From: Marivirga arenosa
GTDB taxonomy: Bacteria > Bacteroidota > Bacteroidia > Cytophagales > Cyclobacteriaceae
Direction of reading: 5' to 3'
NCBI RefSeq assembly: GCF_030503895.2
Contig: NZ_CP129970.2
Span: 1,118,001 to 1,182,000 of the forward strand
Length of the DNA stretch: 64,000 nt
Both the position numbers and the translations under genes were made by a program. Positions 28,448 through 37,025 of the stretch are shown here, one piece after another; within the stretch, counting starts at the first letter, position 1, and every line of letters begins with the position of its first letter. The notes under the pieces were generated by a model. It saw only the letters and a list, made by a program, of their open reading frames with translations. It made no database searches and was not told the DNA's origin.

Positions 28448-29204
28448 TTTAAAATACATACTGCAAACTGAAAATTTATCTATTGGATACCGTAATGGTA
28501 AATCAAACAATAGCTTAATGCAAAACCTTAACCTAAAAATTGAGAAGGGTAAATTCATTGCATTACTTGGAGCTAATGGCGTAGGTAAAAGTACATTGAT
28601 AAGAACTATAGCAAATCTTCAAGATCCCTTAGCGGGGCAAATCTCATTACTCCAAAAAAATATCAATTCTTATAAACCAAAAGAATTTGCTCAAATTGTC
28701 AGTATAGTATTAACTGATCCTATTAAGGCCAGTAATTTAAGTGTACTTGATTTAGTGAAAATGGGGAGATATCCATTTACCAACTGGACTGGAAAACTAA
28801 ACATAAAAGATATTGAAAAGGTAGAGGAAGCCATTGAGCTTTGTAACATATCTTATTTGCAAGATGCTAACATTTCAGAAATTAGTGATGGACAGCTACA
28901 AAAGACAATGATTGCTAGAGCATTATCACAGGACGGACAGCTTATGCTTTTAGATGAACCCACAGTACATCTGGATGCAAATAACCGATATACTACATTA
29001 GAACTATTAAGAAATTTAGTCAACCAAACTCAAAAAACTATACTAATCAGCACTCATCAAGTGGAAACTGCCATTGGAATAGCCGATGAAATTTGGCTCG
29101 CGAGATGTGGTGAAAATATTATCTCAGGTAGCCCAAAATCATTGAAAGAATCTGGTGAAATTGAAAAAGAATTTCCTTACATCCATAAATTAAATTACCA
29201 TTAA
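28440..29204 (+). CDS. ABC uptake ATPase (BtuD/FecE class)
   Basis: A 254-residue ATPase starting with TTG at 28440, which overlaps the permease gene by 8 bases. Walker A is GANGVGKST (about 43-51). The signature is ISDGQLQK instead of LSGGQ, Walker B is LMLLDEP with the following TVHLD, and the switch is STHQ. It powers the upstream FecCD-type permease. A palindromic A/T-rich stem-loop follows the gene. Confidence 0.92.
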   Translation: MVDLKYILQTENLSIGYRNGKSNNSLMQNLNLKIEKGKFIALLGANGVGKSTLIRTIANLQDPLAGQISLLQKNINSYKPKEFAQIVSIVLTDPIKASNLSVLDLVKMGRYPFTNWTGKLNIKDIEKVEEAIELCNISYLQDANISEISDGQLQKTMIARALSQDGQLMLLDEPTVHLDANNRYTTLELLRNLVNQTQKTILISTHQVETAIGIADEIWLARCGENIISGSPKSLKESGEIEKEFPYIHKLNYH

Positions 29205-29218
29205 GGGTTATTTTTTTG

Positions 29219-29239
29219 ACTAAAAAACTAGTTTTTAGT
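29219..29239. terminator. Palindromic stem-loop after the uptake operon
   Basis: ACTAAAAAACTAG and TTTTTAGT make a near-perfect palindrome centred on CTAG, 15 bases after the ATPase stop, and a T run precedes it. It may be a weak terminator or a binding site for a regulator of the next gene. Confidence 0.4.
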
Positions 29240-29282
29240 AAGTTCATTAGTGGATTTAGACAAAATTCTCTGAAATTATCTA

Positions 29283-29290
29283 TAATTTTG
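29283..29290 (+). promoter_or_regulatory. Candidate -7 box for the SpoIIAA-like gene
   Basis: TAATTTTG matches TAnnTTTG, 23 bases before the GTG start at 29314. No TTG is seen at the preferred spacing upstream. Confidence 0.4.
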
Positions 29291-29313
29291 CTTTATAAAC
29301 TATCAATTCAACT

Positions 29314-29703
29314 GTGGCCAATTTTTTTAAAAGAAGTATTAAAATAAGTGAAGAAAAGCATTATCTGCATATAATCAGCCAAGGGGAGAGAACTGAATTT
29401 GGAGCAGTTTTACAAAATGCAGAGAAAATACATAATGCTATACAAAGCTCTAAGAAAAAATTGATTCTATTAGACTATCAACTTACCATTTTCAAGCTAC
29501 CACATAATGAAGCATTCAATCTTTTGAAGGTTTTTGAACTAAAATTAACTGATTTCAAAGAAGTGAAAATGGCAGCAATAATCAACCCTAGAACTGAGGA
29601 AATAGGTAGCTTCTGGGCTTCAATCTGTAGAAAAAGAGGTTTTGACTTTAAAACTTTTCAAGACAAAGACGAAGCTATTAATTGGTTATTAGATGAACAT
29701 TAA
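29314..29703 (+). CDS. Small STAS/SpoIIAA-like protein of unknown function
   Basis: A 129-residue soluble protein with a GTG start. The pattern of strands and helices (KKLILLDYQL, KEVKMAAIIN, FKTFQDKDEAINWL) resembles the SpoIIAA-like/STAS fold family that is frequent in Bacteroidota and whose members end with a motif similar to EEAIEWL. No enzyme motif is present. Its stop overlaps the stop of the convergent Fur-family gene by two bases, so the two antisense transcripts must overlap. Function unknown. Confidence 0.65.
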   Translation: MANFFKRSIKISEEKHYLHIISQGERTEFGAVLQNAEKIHNAIQSSKKKLILLDYQLTIFKLPHNEAFNLLKVFELKLTDFKEVKMAAIINPRTEEIGSFWASICRKRGFDFKTFQDKDEAINWLLDEH

Positions 29704-30155
29704 TTAAGCTGACATTCTTTGCAAATTCCATTCATAGTGTAAGTAATACTATTAAGCTGATAACCATTCTCTAACTCCACATCTGGAATTTTCACATCTT
29801 CCAAACAATACGTTTGCTGACATTTTTCGCAAATAAAATGAGCATGTTTGTCTTGATGAGTATGTTCAGGACAACTATCTGAACACATTGCATAGCGCAT
29901 ATTACCATTTGGATCTGGTGTTTGATGTAAAATCCCATTTTCCTCAAATGAATTTAAGGCTCTATAGATAGTAACCCTATCATGGCTTGATTTTAAATCA
30001 CGCTCCAGATCATTTACTGATAAAGCATGATTCGAATTCATAAAAATTTGAAGCATTTCTAAGCGGATTTGTGTTTTCCGCAAGCCATTTGATCTCAGTA
30101 TGTTTTCTGGTTTTATTGTAATCTCCATCTCAAAATCTTCTTCCTCAAATATCAT
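29700..30155 (-). CDS. Fur-family metal-dependent transcription regulator
   Basis: A 151-residue regulator of the Fur/Zur/PerR family. The N-terminal winged helix (about 20-90) includes LRKTQIRLEMLQIF and SHDRVTIYRALNSFEENGILH. The C-terminal dimer domain has a His-rich metal-sensing run (CPEHTHQDKHAHF) and two CxxC pairs (CEKC and CKEC) for the structural zinc. Codon 10 is a second possible ATG. It sits next to the FecBCD-type uptake operon, which makes that operon a plausible target. Whether iron, zinc or peroxide is sensed is not decided by the sequence. Confidence 0.9.
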   Translation of the reverse strand: MIFEEEDFEMEITIKPENILRSNGLRKTQIRLEMLQIFMNSNHALSVNDLERDLKSSHDRVTIYRALNSFEENGILHQTPDPNGNMRYAMCSDSCPEHTHQDKHAHFICEKCQQTYCLEDVKIPDVELENGYQLNSITYTMNGICKECQLN

Positions 30156-30204
30156 GAATTTTTAAATGAATTCAAACAAACGCAATAAGTTTGCTTTATC
30201 AATA

Positions 30205-31986
30205 TTATACTGATTCGCCTTGTAATTGTTTTTGATATAGCTCTTTGTAAGGCCCTTCTTGCGATAGTAATTCCTGTTCAGTTCCTTGCTCAACTATAAC
30301 ACCATCATCTAAAACAATAATGTAGTTAGCTAATTTTGCAGAACTAACTCGATGAGAAATAATAACGCTAGTACGTTTTTCCATTATTTTCTTAAGCGCA
30401 TTAAGAATAGCGTTTTCCGTTTTAGTATCAACTGCTGATAAAGCATCATCCAAGATCATGATTTTAGGATCTCGGGCAATGGCTCTTGCAATGGACACTC
30501 TTTGCTTCTGACCGCCTGAAAGTGTAATTCCCCTCTCTCCTAACTCAGTATCATAGCCTTTAGGAAAATCAAGAATGTTGTTATGTAAATCAGCATCTTT
30601 AGATGCTTTCAACATCTGCTCTTCAGAGAGCTCTACACTACCAAATGCGATGTTGTTTCTAATAGAATCTGAGAATAAAAATACATCTTGGGGAACATAA
30701 CCGATTTGTCCTCTTAATGTCTCAACCTTATAATCTTCAATAGGAATTTCATCTATATTAATATTTCCTGATGTAGGATCATACATTCTGGTAATTAGAT
30801 TTGCAATCGTACTTTTTCCAGAGCCCGTAGTACCAATAACGGCCAAAGTTTCTCCTTTCTTTACCGAAAAACTAACCTCTTTCAATGCCTTAATACCGCT
30901 ATCAGGATAGGTGAAACTTACCTTATCAAATACGATATCTCCAACAATTTCTTTTTCGATATTTTTCTTAGATACAATTTCTGTTTTGGTATCCAAAAAT
31001 TCATTCACTCTTTTTTGAGAAGCAGCAGCTCTTTGAATAATACTAGTAACCCACCCTACTGAGGTTACTGGCCAGGTGAGAAGGTTTACATAAATAATAA
31101 ATTCAGCAATATTACCTGCACTAATTGCTCCATTCATCACCTCAACCCCACCTATATACACAACCAAAATCACGCTTAAACCAACCATTCCCATAATCAA
31201 TGGAAAGAATAAGGCTTGAATAAATGTTAATTTCAGCGCTTTGTGTTTATAGTTATTAGTCTCTTTACTAAAATTATTTATCGAATCATCTTCTCTAACA
31301 AAAGATTTTAATACTCTGATTCCTGAAAATGCTTCTTGAACTAAAGTTGAAAGTTGTGACTGGCTTCGTTGTATCTCTTCTGATCTTTTATTAATAAGAT
31401 TATTCACAAAATAAATACTAACGGACAAGAATGGTAGAGGAATTAATGAATACCATGTTAAAGTGGCATTAACTGAAAACATGATTGGAATAACAATACA
31501 AAAAAGTGTAATCAAATTCACCGAATACATGATAGCAGGCCCTAAGTACATTCTCACCTTACTTACATCCTCAGATATACGGTTCATGATATCTCCCGTG
31601 TTATTCCGCCTGTAAAAACTTAAAGGAAGTTTTTGGTAATGATTATAAATTTCATTTTTAAGATCGTACTCTATATGGCGAGACATTACAATAATGGTCT
31701 GACGAACAAGGAATAGAAAAAAACCTCTTCCTAAAGCTAAAAGCAAAATAATACCCCCATAAATCAGAATAGCAGATGCAAAAATTTCGTAGTAGTTATC
31801 CTGCAAATTGAAATTTTCGAACATGCGATACATTTCAATATTTTCCTTCACTAAGTTAAAGGCATAGCGCACAACCTGAGCAGGAAACACAGCAAAAAAA
31901 TTAGACACTATCATAAACAATATGCCTAAAATCAGTAGGGTTTTATACTTTATTAAATATTTATTGAGGTGTTTTAATTCTTTCAC
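30205..31986 (-). CDS. ABC exporter half-transporter (MdlB/MsbA-like)
   Basis: A 593-residue fusion of a six-helix exporter membrane domain (about 1-320) and a nucleotide-binding domain. Walker A is GTTGSGKST, the signature LSGGQKQR is canonical, and Walker B reads MILDDALSAVD. The second Asp (D514) stands where the catalytic Glu normally is, as in one half of heterodimeric exporters of the MdlA type. No partner half is adjacent, so it either works as a homodimer with slow hydrolysis or pairs with a distant gene. It lies 49 bases upstream of the Fur-family gene and may be co-transcribed with it. Substrate unknown. Confidence 0.9.
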   Translation of the reverse strand: MKELKHLNKYLIKYKTLLILGILFMIVSNFFAVFPAQVVRYAFNLVKENIEMYRMFENFNLQDNYYEIFASAILIYGGIILLLALGRGFFLFLVRQTIIVMSRHIEYDLKNEIYNHYQKLPLSFYRRNNTGDIMNRISEDVSKVRMYLGPAIMYSVNLITLFCIVIPIMFSVNATLTWYSLIPLPFLSVSIYFVNNLINKRSEEIQRSQSQLSTLVQEAFSGIRVLKSFVREDDSINNFSKETNNYKHKALKLTFIQALFFPLIMGMVGLSVILVVYIGGVEVMNGAISAGNIAEFIIYVNLLTWPVTSVGWVTSIIQRAAASQKRVNEFLDTKTEIVSKKNIEKEIVGDIVFDKVSFTYPDSGIKALKEVSFSVKKGETLAVIGTTGSGKSTIANLITRMYDPTSGNINIDEIPIEDYKVETLRGQIGYVPQDVFLFSDSIRNNIAFGSVELSEEQMLKASKDADLHNNILDFPKGYDTELGERGITLSGGQKQRVSIARAIARDPKIMILDDALSAVDTKTENAILNALKKIMEKRTSVIISHRVSSAKLANYIIVLDDGVIVEQGTEQELLSQEGPYKELYQKQLQGESV

Positions 31987-32258
31987 GAAAATATCAACGT
32001 TTGATCAGGTAGATGGTTCAAAACAATTTCCCATCTAAAATGATGAATTTAGAATTACAAATATATAAGCTTCCTATTGGTTTGAATTTATTCAGATTAA
32101 TAAATCTCCTTCTTTCAAAAATATTTACCTCTCAATATTCCTTTAATAAATATTGAATTAGCCTGCATAACAATATTTAATATTACTAAAAACCAGTATT
32201 ACAACTCATAATTTTACCAAAACAAATTAAACCTCTAATAATGTTGGATTTACAAGAA

Positions 32259-32282
32259 TCTCTGCACATTGATTTGCAGAGA
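32259..32282. promoter_or_regulatory. Inverted repeat over the leucine dehydrogenase -33 element
   Basis: TCTCTGCA (32259-32266) and TGCAGAGA (32275-32282) form a perfect 8-8-8 inverted repeat. The -33 TTG of the downstream promoter (32269-32271) lies in its centre, a position expected for an operator that blocks or modulates RNA polymerase. The protein that binds is unknown. Confidence 0.5.
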
Positions 32283-32299
32283 AATAAAAGTTATTTTTG
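32269..32299 (+). promoter_or_regulatory. Promoter of leucine dehydrogenase gene
   Basis: TTG (32269-32271), a 20-base spacer, and TATTTTTG (32292-32299), which fits the Bacteroidota -33/-7 pattern well. Transcription should start near 32306, giving a leader of about 55 bases with a small hairpin (TCTCT/AGAGA at 32309-32321). Confidence 0.62.
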
Positions 32300-32360
32300 C
32301 ACACAATTTCTCTAAAAGAGATACAGAAACGACTAAAGACATTTTTAAATTAATTCCAAG

Positions 32361-33464
32361 ATGGTAGAATTAAAAAATCAAGAAGCCCAGGATAAATTTT
32401 CAGCTTTTAATACAATAGCTGATATGGGACATGAGCAAGTTGTTTATTGCTATGATGAGCCTACTGGCCTTAAAGCAATCATTGCTATTCATAATACTAT
32501 TTTAGGTCCTGCTTTAGGGGGTACCAGAATGTGGACTTACCAAAATGATCAGGAGGCTTTAATTGATGTACTCCGATTATCTAGAGGGATGACGTATAAA
32601 GCTGCTATTTCTGGTCTTAATTTAGGTGGTGGAAAAGCTGTAATTATAGGTGATCCTAAAAAATTAAAAAACGAAGCTTTCTTAAGAAGATTCGGGAGAT
32701 TTGTTGATAGCTTAGGTGGTAGATATATAACTGCCGAAGATATGAATATGAGTACTGCTGATATGGTTCACTTATCATATGAAACAAAATATGTAATGGG
32801 ATTACCTGAATCAATGAATGGTAGTGGTGATCCTTCACCCGTTACTGCATATGGAGTTTACATGGGCTTAAAAGCTACTGTAAATAAAGCTTATGGAAGC
32901 GATAGTCTTGAAGGTAAGAAAATATCTGTTCAAGGAGTAGGTCAGGTAGGACACTATTTGGTTGATCACCTAATTGAGGAGGGTGCAAAAGTTACAATTA
33001 CTGATATTAATGAAAGTAACATTAAAAGAGTTACGGATAAACACAAAGTAACTGTTGTGAAGCCAGATGAAATTTATGATGTTGATGCTGATATTTACGC
33101 TCCATGCGCAATGGGAGCAACGATCAATGATGATACTATAGCAAGGTTAAAAGCAAATGTTATCGTTGGAGCTGCTAACAACCAATTAGCGGACGAGAAG
33201 AAGCATGGCAAGCTTTTACAGGAAAATGGAATATTTTATGCTCCTGACTTCTTAGTGAATGCTGGCGGTATTATTAATATCTTCCCTGAGTTAATGAAAA
33301 ATTACAATAAACCTTTAGCATTAGAGCAAACAGAAAAAATTTATGATAAATCATTAGAGATTTTGAATAAAGCCGAAGCTGAAGGCAAAACTTCACACCA
33401 AGCTGCTATTGAAATTGCTGACAAGCGAATGGCAGATATGGGCAAAGTGAAATTAGCATACTAA
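32361..33464 (+). CDS. ldh: Leucine/valine/phenylalanine dehydrogenase
   Basis: A 367-residue cytoplasmic NAD-dependent amino-acid dehydrogenase (Glu/Leu/Phe/Val family) that oxidatively deaminates branched-chain amino acids to 2-oxo acids. Visible motifs are the substrate-binding GLNLGGGKAVI with the catalytic Lys, ITAEDMNMS containing the catalytic Asp, PSPVTAYGVYMG, the NAD-binding VQGVGQVGHYL, and AANNQLAD. Length is typical. It is monocistronic, with a promoter and an inverted-repeat operator candidate in front and a hairpin terminator behind. Confidence 0.92.
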   Translation: MVELKNQEAQDKFSAFNTIADMGHEQVVYCYDEPTGLKAIIAIHNTILGPALGGTRMWTYQNDQEALIDVLRLSRGMTYKAAISGLNLGGGKAVIIGDPKKLKNEAFLRRFGRFVDSLGGRYITAEDMNMSTADMVHLSYETKYVMGLPESMNGSGDPSPVTAYGVYMGLKATVNKAYGSDSLEGKKISVQGVGQVGHYLVDHLIEEGAKVTITDINESNIKRVTDKHKVTVVKPDEIYDVDADIYAPCAMGATINDDTIARLKANVIVGAANNQLADEKKHGKLLQENGIFYAPDFLVNAGGIINIFPELMKNYNKPLALEQTEKIYDKSLEILNKAEAEGKTSHQAAIEIADKRMADMGKVKLAY

Positions 33465-33486
33465 TTATTGAATTATTATTTTTGCA

Positions 33487-33510
33487 GGGAAGGTGGAATG
33501 CTGCCTTCCC
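33487..33510 (+). terminator. Intrinsic terminator after leucine dehydrogenase
   Basis: GGGAAGG (33487-33493) pairs with CCTTCCC (33504-33510) around a 10-base loop and is followed by a T-rich run (TATTTTATTATTTTAT). The sequence just before the stem, TATTTTTG, also looks like a -7 box, so read-through or a new start toward nusB is possible. Confidence 0.75.
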
Positions 33511-33547
33511 TATTTTATTATTTTATCGTTCTTTTTATTACTGATTT

Positions 33548-34729
33548 ATGCTGAACAGAAGGTCATTACGAATTAAAGTTATGCAAGCGCTATATGCAGT
33601 TCAAAAATGTGAAGATGCCAATTTTGAATTAGCGCTGGACCACATAGATGAAATCTTCACTCCAGATTTAAACTCAATGGAAGTGCAAGACAAATCGCTT
33701 TTGAAACAAAATGCAAAAACGGCAAAGAAAATTTTCAAGGCAAACTACCAATCTAATCAAATTAAAGAAGAGCAGGATAGCAATCCTGAAATTCGTTCAG
33801 CAGTTAGTGATGCCATCGATTTATTTCAAACTAATGTAAAAAAGGATATCTCTTTTATTAAAAAGGATATGCTTGAAGCTGTAAACAAACTTTTAGAAAA
33901 CTACTATCTATCCCTAAAGCTTTTAATTGAATTTGCAGATTTAGCAAAAGAAGATGTAGAAAAAAGGCAGAAAAGATTAGCCGATAGTGGGAAACAAGTA
34001 TTTGAAAGTGAGTTGAATCTTTATAATAACAAGGCCATCAAAATCATGAAAGAAAATGATGCTTTGCAAAATGAGTTTACTCGTTTCAACATCACTTGGG
34101 AAGAAGATAGGCTGGATGTCCAAGAGTGGTACAGAGATCAATTGAAGAAAACAGATTTTTATAAAGAGTACACTTTAAAAAATGATCCTAGTTTTGAAGA
34201 TGATGTAGAGGTTCTAAACCAGATATCAAGACAGCTAATTTTAAAAAGTGAAGCCATTACAAACTTTATGGCTGAGCGTGACCTTTATTGGGAAGAAAAT
34301 AAATCCGCTCTTAAATCGATGTTAAAAAAGAGCATTAAGTCGTTTGATGAAATGACACAACATATTGAATTAATTGAGCTTTCTGCTAACTGGGAAGATG
34401 ATAGCGAATTCTTTAAAGATTTATATCAACAAACCATAACTCATGAAAGTGAATATGAAAAAGTAGTGTCAGATTTTGCTAAAAACTGGGCATCGGATAG
34501 AATTGCCGTAGTAGATATGATTATTTTAAAAATGGCAGTGAGTGAAATGCTGAATTTCCCAAGCATCCCTGTAAAAGTGACGATTAATGAGTATATTGAG
34601 CTTTCTAAAAATTACAGTACGCAAAAAAGTAAACAATTTGTAAACGGATTATTAGATAAAATCTCAGCAAGCTTTGAAAAGGAAGGTAAAATCAAGAAAA
34701 GTGGGAGAGGTTTAATCGACAACAAATAA
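33548..34729 (+). CDS. nusB: Transcription antitermination factor NusB (long form)
   Basis: A 393-residue protein whose two ends match NusB: MLNRRSLRIKVMQALYA at the N-terminus and DRIAVVDMIILKMAVSEML with VTINEYIELSKNY and FVNGLLDKI at the C-terminus. About 250 residues of mostly helical, charged sequence are inserted between. This long type is normal for Bacteroidota, whereas most bacteria have about 140 residues. NusB binds boxA RNA with S10 (NusE) and promotes rRNA transcription. It heads the run ytxH, DUF1573, yajC, ybbR-like, coaE. Confidence 0.92.
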   Translation: MLNRRSLRIKVMQALYAVQKCEDANFELALDHIDEIFTPDLNSMEVQDKSLLKQNAKTAKKIFKANYQSNQIKEEQDSNPEIRSAVSDAIDLFQTNVKKDISFIKKDMLEAVNKLLENYYLSLKLLIEFADLAKEDVEKRQKRLADSGKQVFESELNLYNNKAIKIMKENDALQNEFTRFNITWEEDRLDVQEWYRDQLKKTDFYKEYTLKNDPSFEDDVEVLNQISRQLILKSEAITNFMAERDLYWEENKSALKSMLKKSIKSFDEMTQHIELIELSANWEDDSEFFKDLYQQTITHESEYEKVVSDFAKNWASDRIAVVDMIILKMAVSEMLNFPSIPVKVTINEYIELSKNYSTQKSKQFVNGLLDKISASFEKEGKIKKSGRGLIDNK

Positions 34730-34824
34730 CTTGATTGGTCTATTTGCGTAAAATTCAAAAAACTTTTAATGTACATTTGAATCATTTTTAATGTGCAGTA
34801 TATTTACAGCTAAAGGAAAAAATT

Positions 34825-35130
34825 ATGAGTAAAGGAGGAAGCAATCTATTCGCATTTTTAGCCGGTGCAGCAGCAGGCGCTATAGTAGGAATTTTATACG
34901 CTCCTGATACCGGTGAGAATACAAGAGATAAGTTAAGCTACCGCTTAGGAAAATATAAAGAAATGCTAGAGGATTTATTAAATGATATTTCTGAAGGTGA
35001 AGATTTAGGACTAAGCAGTGCACGTAGCGATGGGGAGAAAGTAGTAAATTCAGCTAAACAAAAAGCAGAACAATTATTAACTGATGTTGACGCATTATTG
35101 GGTCAAATTAAAAACAAAGAAGAAAAATAA
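34825..35130 (+). CDS. YtxH-domain small protein
   Basis: A 101-residue protein with one N-terminal membrane segment rich in Gly and Ala (FLAGAAAGAIVGILYAP, about 10-26), then TGENTRDKLSYRL, the hallmark of the YtxH family, and a charged helical tail. The family is linked to general stress in Bacillus, but no activity is known. It lies between nusB and the DUF1573 gene, a conserved order in Bacteroidota. Confidence 0.85.
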   Translation: MSKGGSNLFAFLAGAAAGAIVGILYAPDTGENTRDKLSYRLGKYKEMLEDLLNDISEGEDLGLSSARSDGEKVVNSAKQKAEQLLTDVDALLGQIKNKEEK

Positions 35131-35158
35131 GTTCAACTAATAAATATAATTCTTAACT

Positions 35159-35719
35159 ATGAAAAGTTTAGTATATGCAATTGTGGCAGTAGGATTATTA
35201 ACGCTAGGCGCTTGTAATGGCGATTTAGAAAAGCGTGTTACTGACCTGGAAAGAAGAGTAGCTGCTTTAGAAGGAAATGGAGGAACCGCTGCTAACAGTA
35301 CTGCTGTTAAAACAGCATCTCAAAATACAACACAAGCTTCTACTCCTAACCAAAAACCCGATGGACCATTACCTGTAATGGAATTCACTGAAAAAACGCA
35401 CGACTTCGGAACAATTACTGAAGGTGATGTTGTAACCAAAGTATTTAAATTCAAAAATACGGGTGAAGCACCTTTAATTATTTCAAATGCTACTTCATCA
35501 TGCGGTTGTACTGTTCCATCTTACCCTAAAAATGAGCCAATTGCTCCAGGAGAAGAAGGTGAAATTGAAGTAAAGTATAACTCTAGAGGTAAAAAGAATC
35601 AGGATAACAAAGTAGTTAGAATTACAGCTAACACTTGGCCTGCTACTAACAATATTACAATTAAAGCATTTGTTGAGCCTAAGGCTGACAATTCAAGTGC
35701 AGGACCCGTAAAACAATAA
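35159..35719 (+). CDS. DUF1573 lipoprotein
   Basis: A 186-residue lipoprotein (lipobox LGAC, Cys19). A short coiled coil (LEKRVTDLERRVAAL) and a low-complexity Ser/Thr/Ala linker (about 40-70) precede a DUF1573 immunoglobulin-like domain with its signature THDFGTITEGD, FKNTGEAPLII and the paired Cys in SSCGCTVP. It probably faces the periplasm or the cell surface. The function of the family is unknown. It is followed by yajC after 6 bases. Confidence 0.9.
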   Translation: MKSLVYAIVAVGLLTLGACNGDLEKRVTDLERRVAALEGNGGTAANSTAVKTASQNTTQASTPNQKPDGPLPVMEFTEKTHDFGTITEGDVVTKVFKFKNTGEAPLIISNATSSCGCTVPSYPKNEPIAPGEEGEIEVKYNSRGKKNQDNKVVRITANTWPATNNITIKAFVEPKADNSSAGPVKQ

Positions 35720-35725
35720 TATTTA

Positions 35726-36043
35726 ATGATACAATTAATTTTAGCGCAAGCTACAACAGGTGGCGACAATGCATGGATGAGCCAATTATTATTATTTGGT
35801 GGTATAATCTTAGTTTTTTACTTCTTCATGATTCGTCCGCAGCAGAAAAAGCAAAAGGATCAGAAGAAATTTATATCTGAAATTAAGAAAGGTGATGCAG
35901 TTGTCACGATAGGTGGTTTACACGGAAAAGTGTACCAAGTAGAAGAAGATAAGATTGTTTTAGAAGTAGATAAGGGTACAAAAATGGTTTTCGAAAAATC
36001 AGCCGTATCATTAGAACAAAGTAAAAAACTTCAAGAAAAATAA
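35726..36043 (+). CDS. yajC: Preprotein translocase accessory subunit YajC
   Basis: A 105-residue membrane protein with the YajC signature: a single helix (about 19-36) ending in FMIRPQQKKQKDQKKF, then IKKGDAVVTIGGLHGKV. It associates with the SecDF complex and supports protein export. It is flanked by the DUF1573 gene (6 bases) and the ybbR-like gene (4 bases), so it is in an operon. Confidence 0.95.
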   Translation: MIQLILAQATTGGDNAWMSQLLLFGGIILVFYFFMIRPQQKKQKDQKKFISEIKKGDAVVTIGGLHGKVYQVEEDKIVLEVDKGTKMVFEKSAVSLEQSKKLQEK

Positions 36044-36047
36044 TTTA

Positions 36048-37025
36048 TTGAAGCAATTTGAAAACATATGGGATTGGTTGAGTAATCTATTATTACCTCA
36101 ATCAAATGATACTATAAAAGTGGTAGTTCTGTGCTTTGTCACAGCTACCACTTTTTGGTTTTTCAATGCGCTAAATGATAATTATTCAACCAGAATAAGT
36201 TACCCCATAAAGTTCACCTATCAAGATTCATCTTTAGTGGTGGTTGAAGAATTACCGCAAAGAGTAAGCATTAATGTGAACGGAGGCGGATGGAATCTAT
36301 TAAGAAAGACATTTTGGTTTACAATTGAGCCAGTAGAAGTTCCATTAGAAGACCCTGTAAACCAGAAATATATTTTAGGTAGCTCACTTTATTCTTTAAT
36401 TGCAGACCAAATGACTGAAGTGCAATTAAATTTTATTGAAACCGATACTCTAAATATTGAAATTGATTCGTTAAGATCTGCCAAAGCAAAATTGTTTATT
36501 GATAGTACTACAATATCATTGGCCCAAGACTACAGAATAACCTCTGCTATTAATAAATCACACGACTCCGCAATATTTACCGGGCCTGAAAGATTTATTA
36601 AAAATGTTCCTTCAGAGCTAAAAATAGAAATAGAAGAAGAGAATATCTCATCGGAATATGATGAGGACATTTACTTACCAACCTTTGGTTCAAGTTTAGT
36701 AAATCGTAATCCGGTTGAGATTAATGTTCAATTTAGGGTGTCAAAATTTATCCAACAGGAATTAATGCTGCCGTTTGAAAAGATCAATGCTCCTGAAGAT
36801 TCAAATGCCTATATTTTTAATGATAGTTTAGCAAGAATTTCATTCCAAATTCAGGAAGAATTAGCTGGAAACTACAATTTAGATAGTATTAGACTCGCTG
36901 TGGATTATGAACAAATTAGTCAAAAAGACAGCGTGACTAAACCTATAATTCTATCCTTACCGCAAATTCTTAAGGATAAAAAAATAACTATTGATAGCAT
37001 CAAGCTTCAATACGAAAAGCCATGA
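36048..37025 (+). CDS. YbbR-like (CdaR-type) membrane protein
   Basis: A 325-residue protein starting with TTG. One N-terminal membrane helix (about 24-42) is followed by repeated beta-rich YbbR-like units (YPIKFTYQDSSLVVVEELPQRVSINVNG across about 58-86, then a second unit). In Firmicutes YbbR/CdaR regulates the diadenylate cyclase CdaA. No cdaA is adjacent here, but the gene is linked with coaE, which it overlaps by 4 bases. Length and order fit Bacteroidota homologues. Confidence 0.75.
   Translation: MKQFENIWDWLSNLLLPQSNDTIKVVVLCFVTATTFWFFNALNDNYSTRISYPIKFTYQDSSLVVVEELPQRVSINVNGGGWNLLRKTFWFTIEPVEVPLEDPVNQKYILGSSLYSLIADQMTEVQLNFIETDTLNIEIDSLRSAKAKLFIDSTTISLAQDYRITSAINKSHDSAIFTGPERFIKNVPSELKIEIEEENISSEYDEDIYLPTFGSSLVNRNPVEINVQFRVSKFIQQELMLPFEKINAPEDSNAYIFNDSLARISFQIQEELAGNYNLDSIRLAVDYEQISQKDSVTKPIILSLPQILKDKKITIDSIKLQYEKP

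Larger units (their letters stand above)
31987..32360. other. 374-base divergent intergenic region
   Basis: This region lies between the ABC exporter and leucine dehydrogenase genes. No open reading frame reads like a protein. It holds a good Bacteroidota promoter (32269-32299) and an 8-base inverted repeat (32259-32282), both near leucine dehydrogenase. On the minus strand TATTTTTG (32116-32123) fits a -7 box for the exporter gene, but lies 130 bases away from it and lacks a spaced TTG. Confidence 0.6.

Noticed and set aside
33476-33484. TATTTTTG as the nusB promoter
   Set aside because: It matches the -7 consensus but lies immediately before the terminator hairpin of the previous gene; transcripts from it would run into the terminator, so it is not listed as a promoter.
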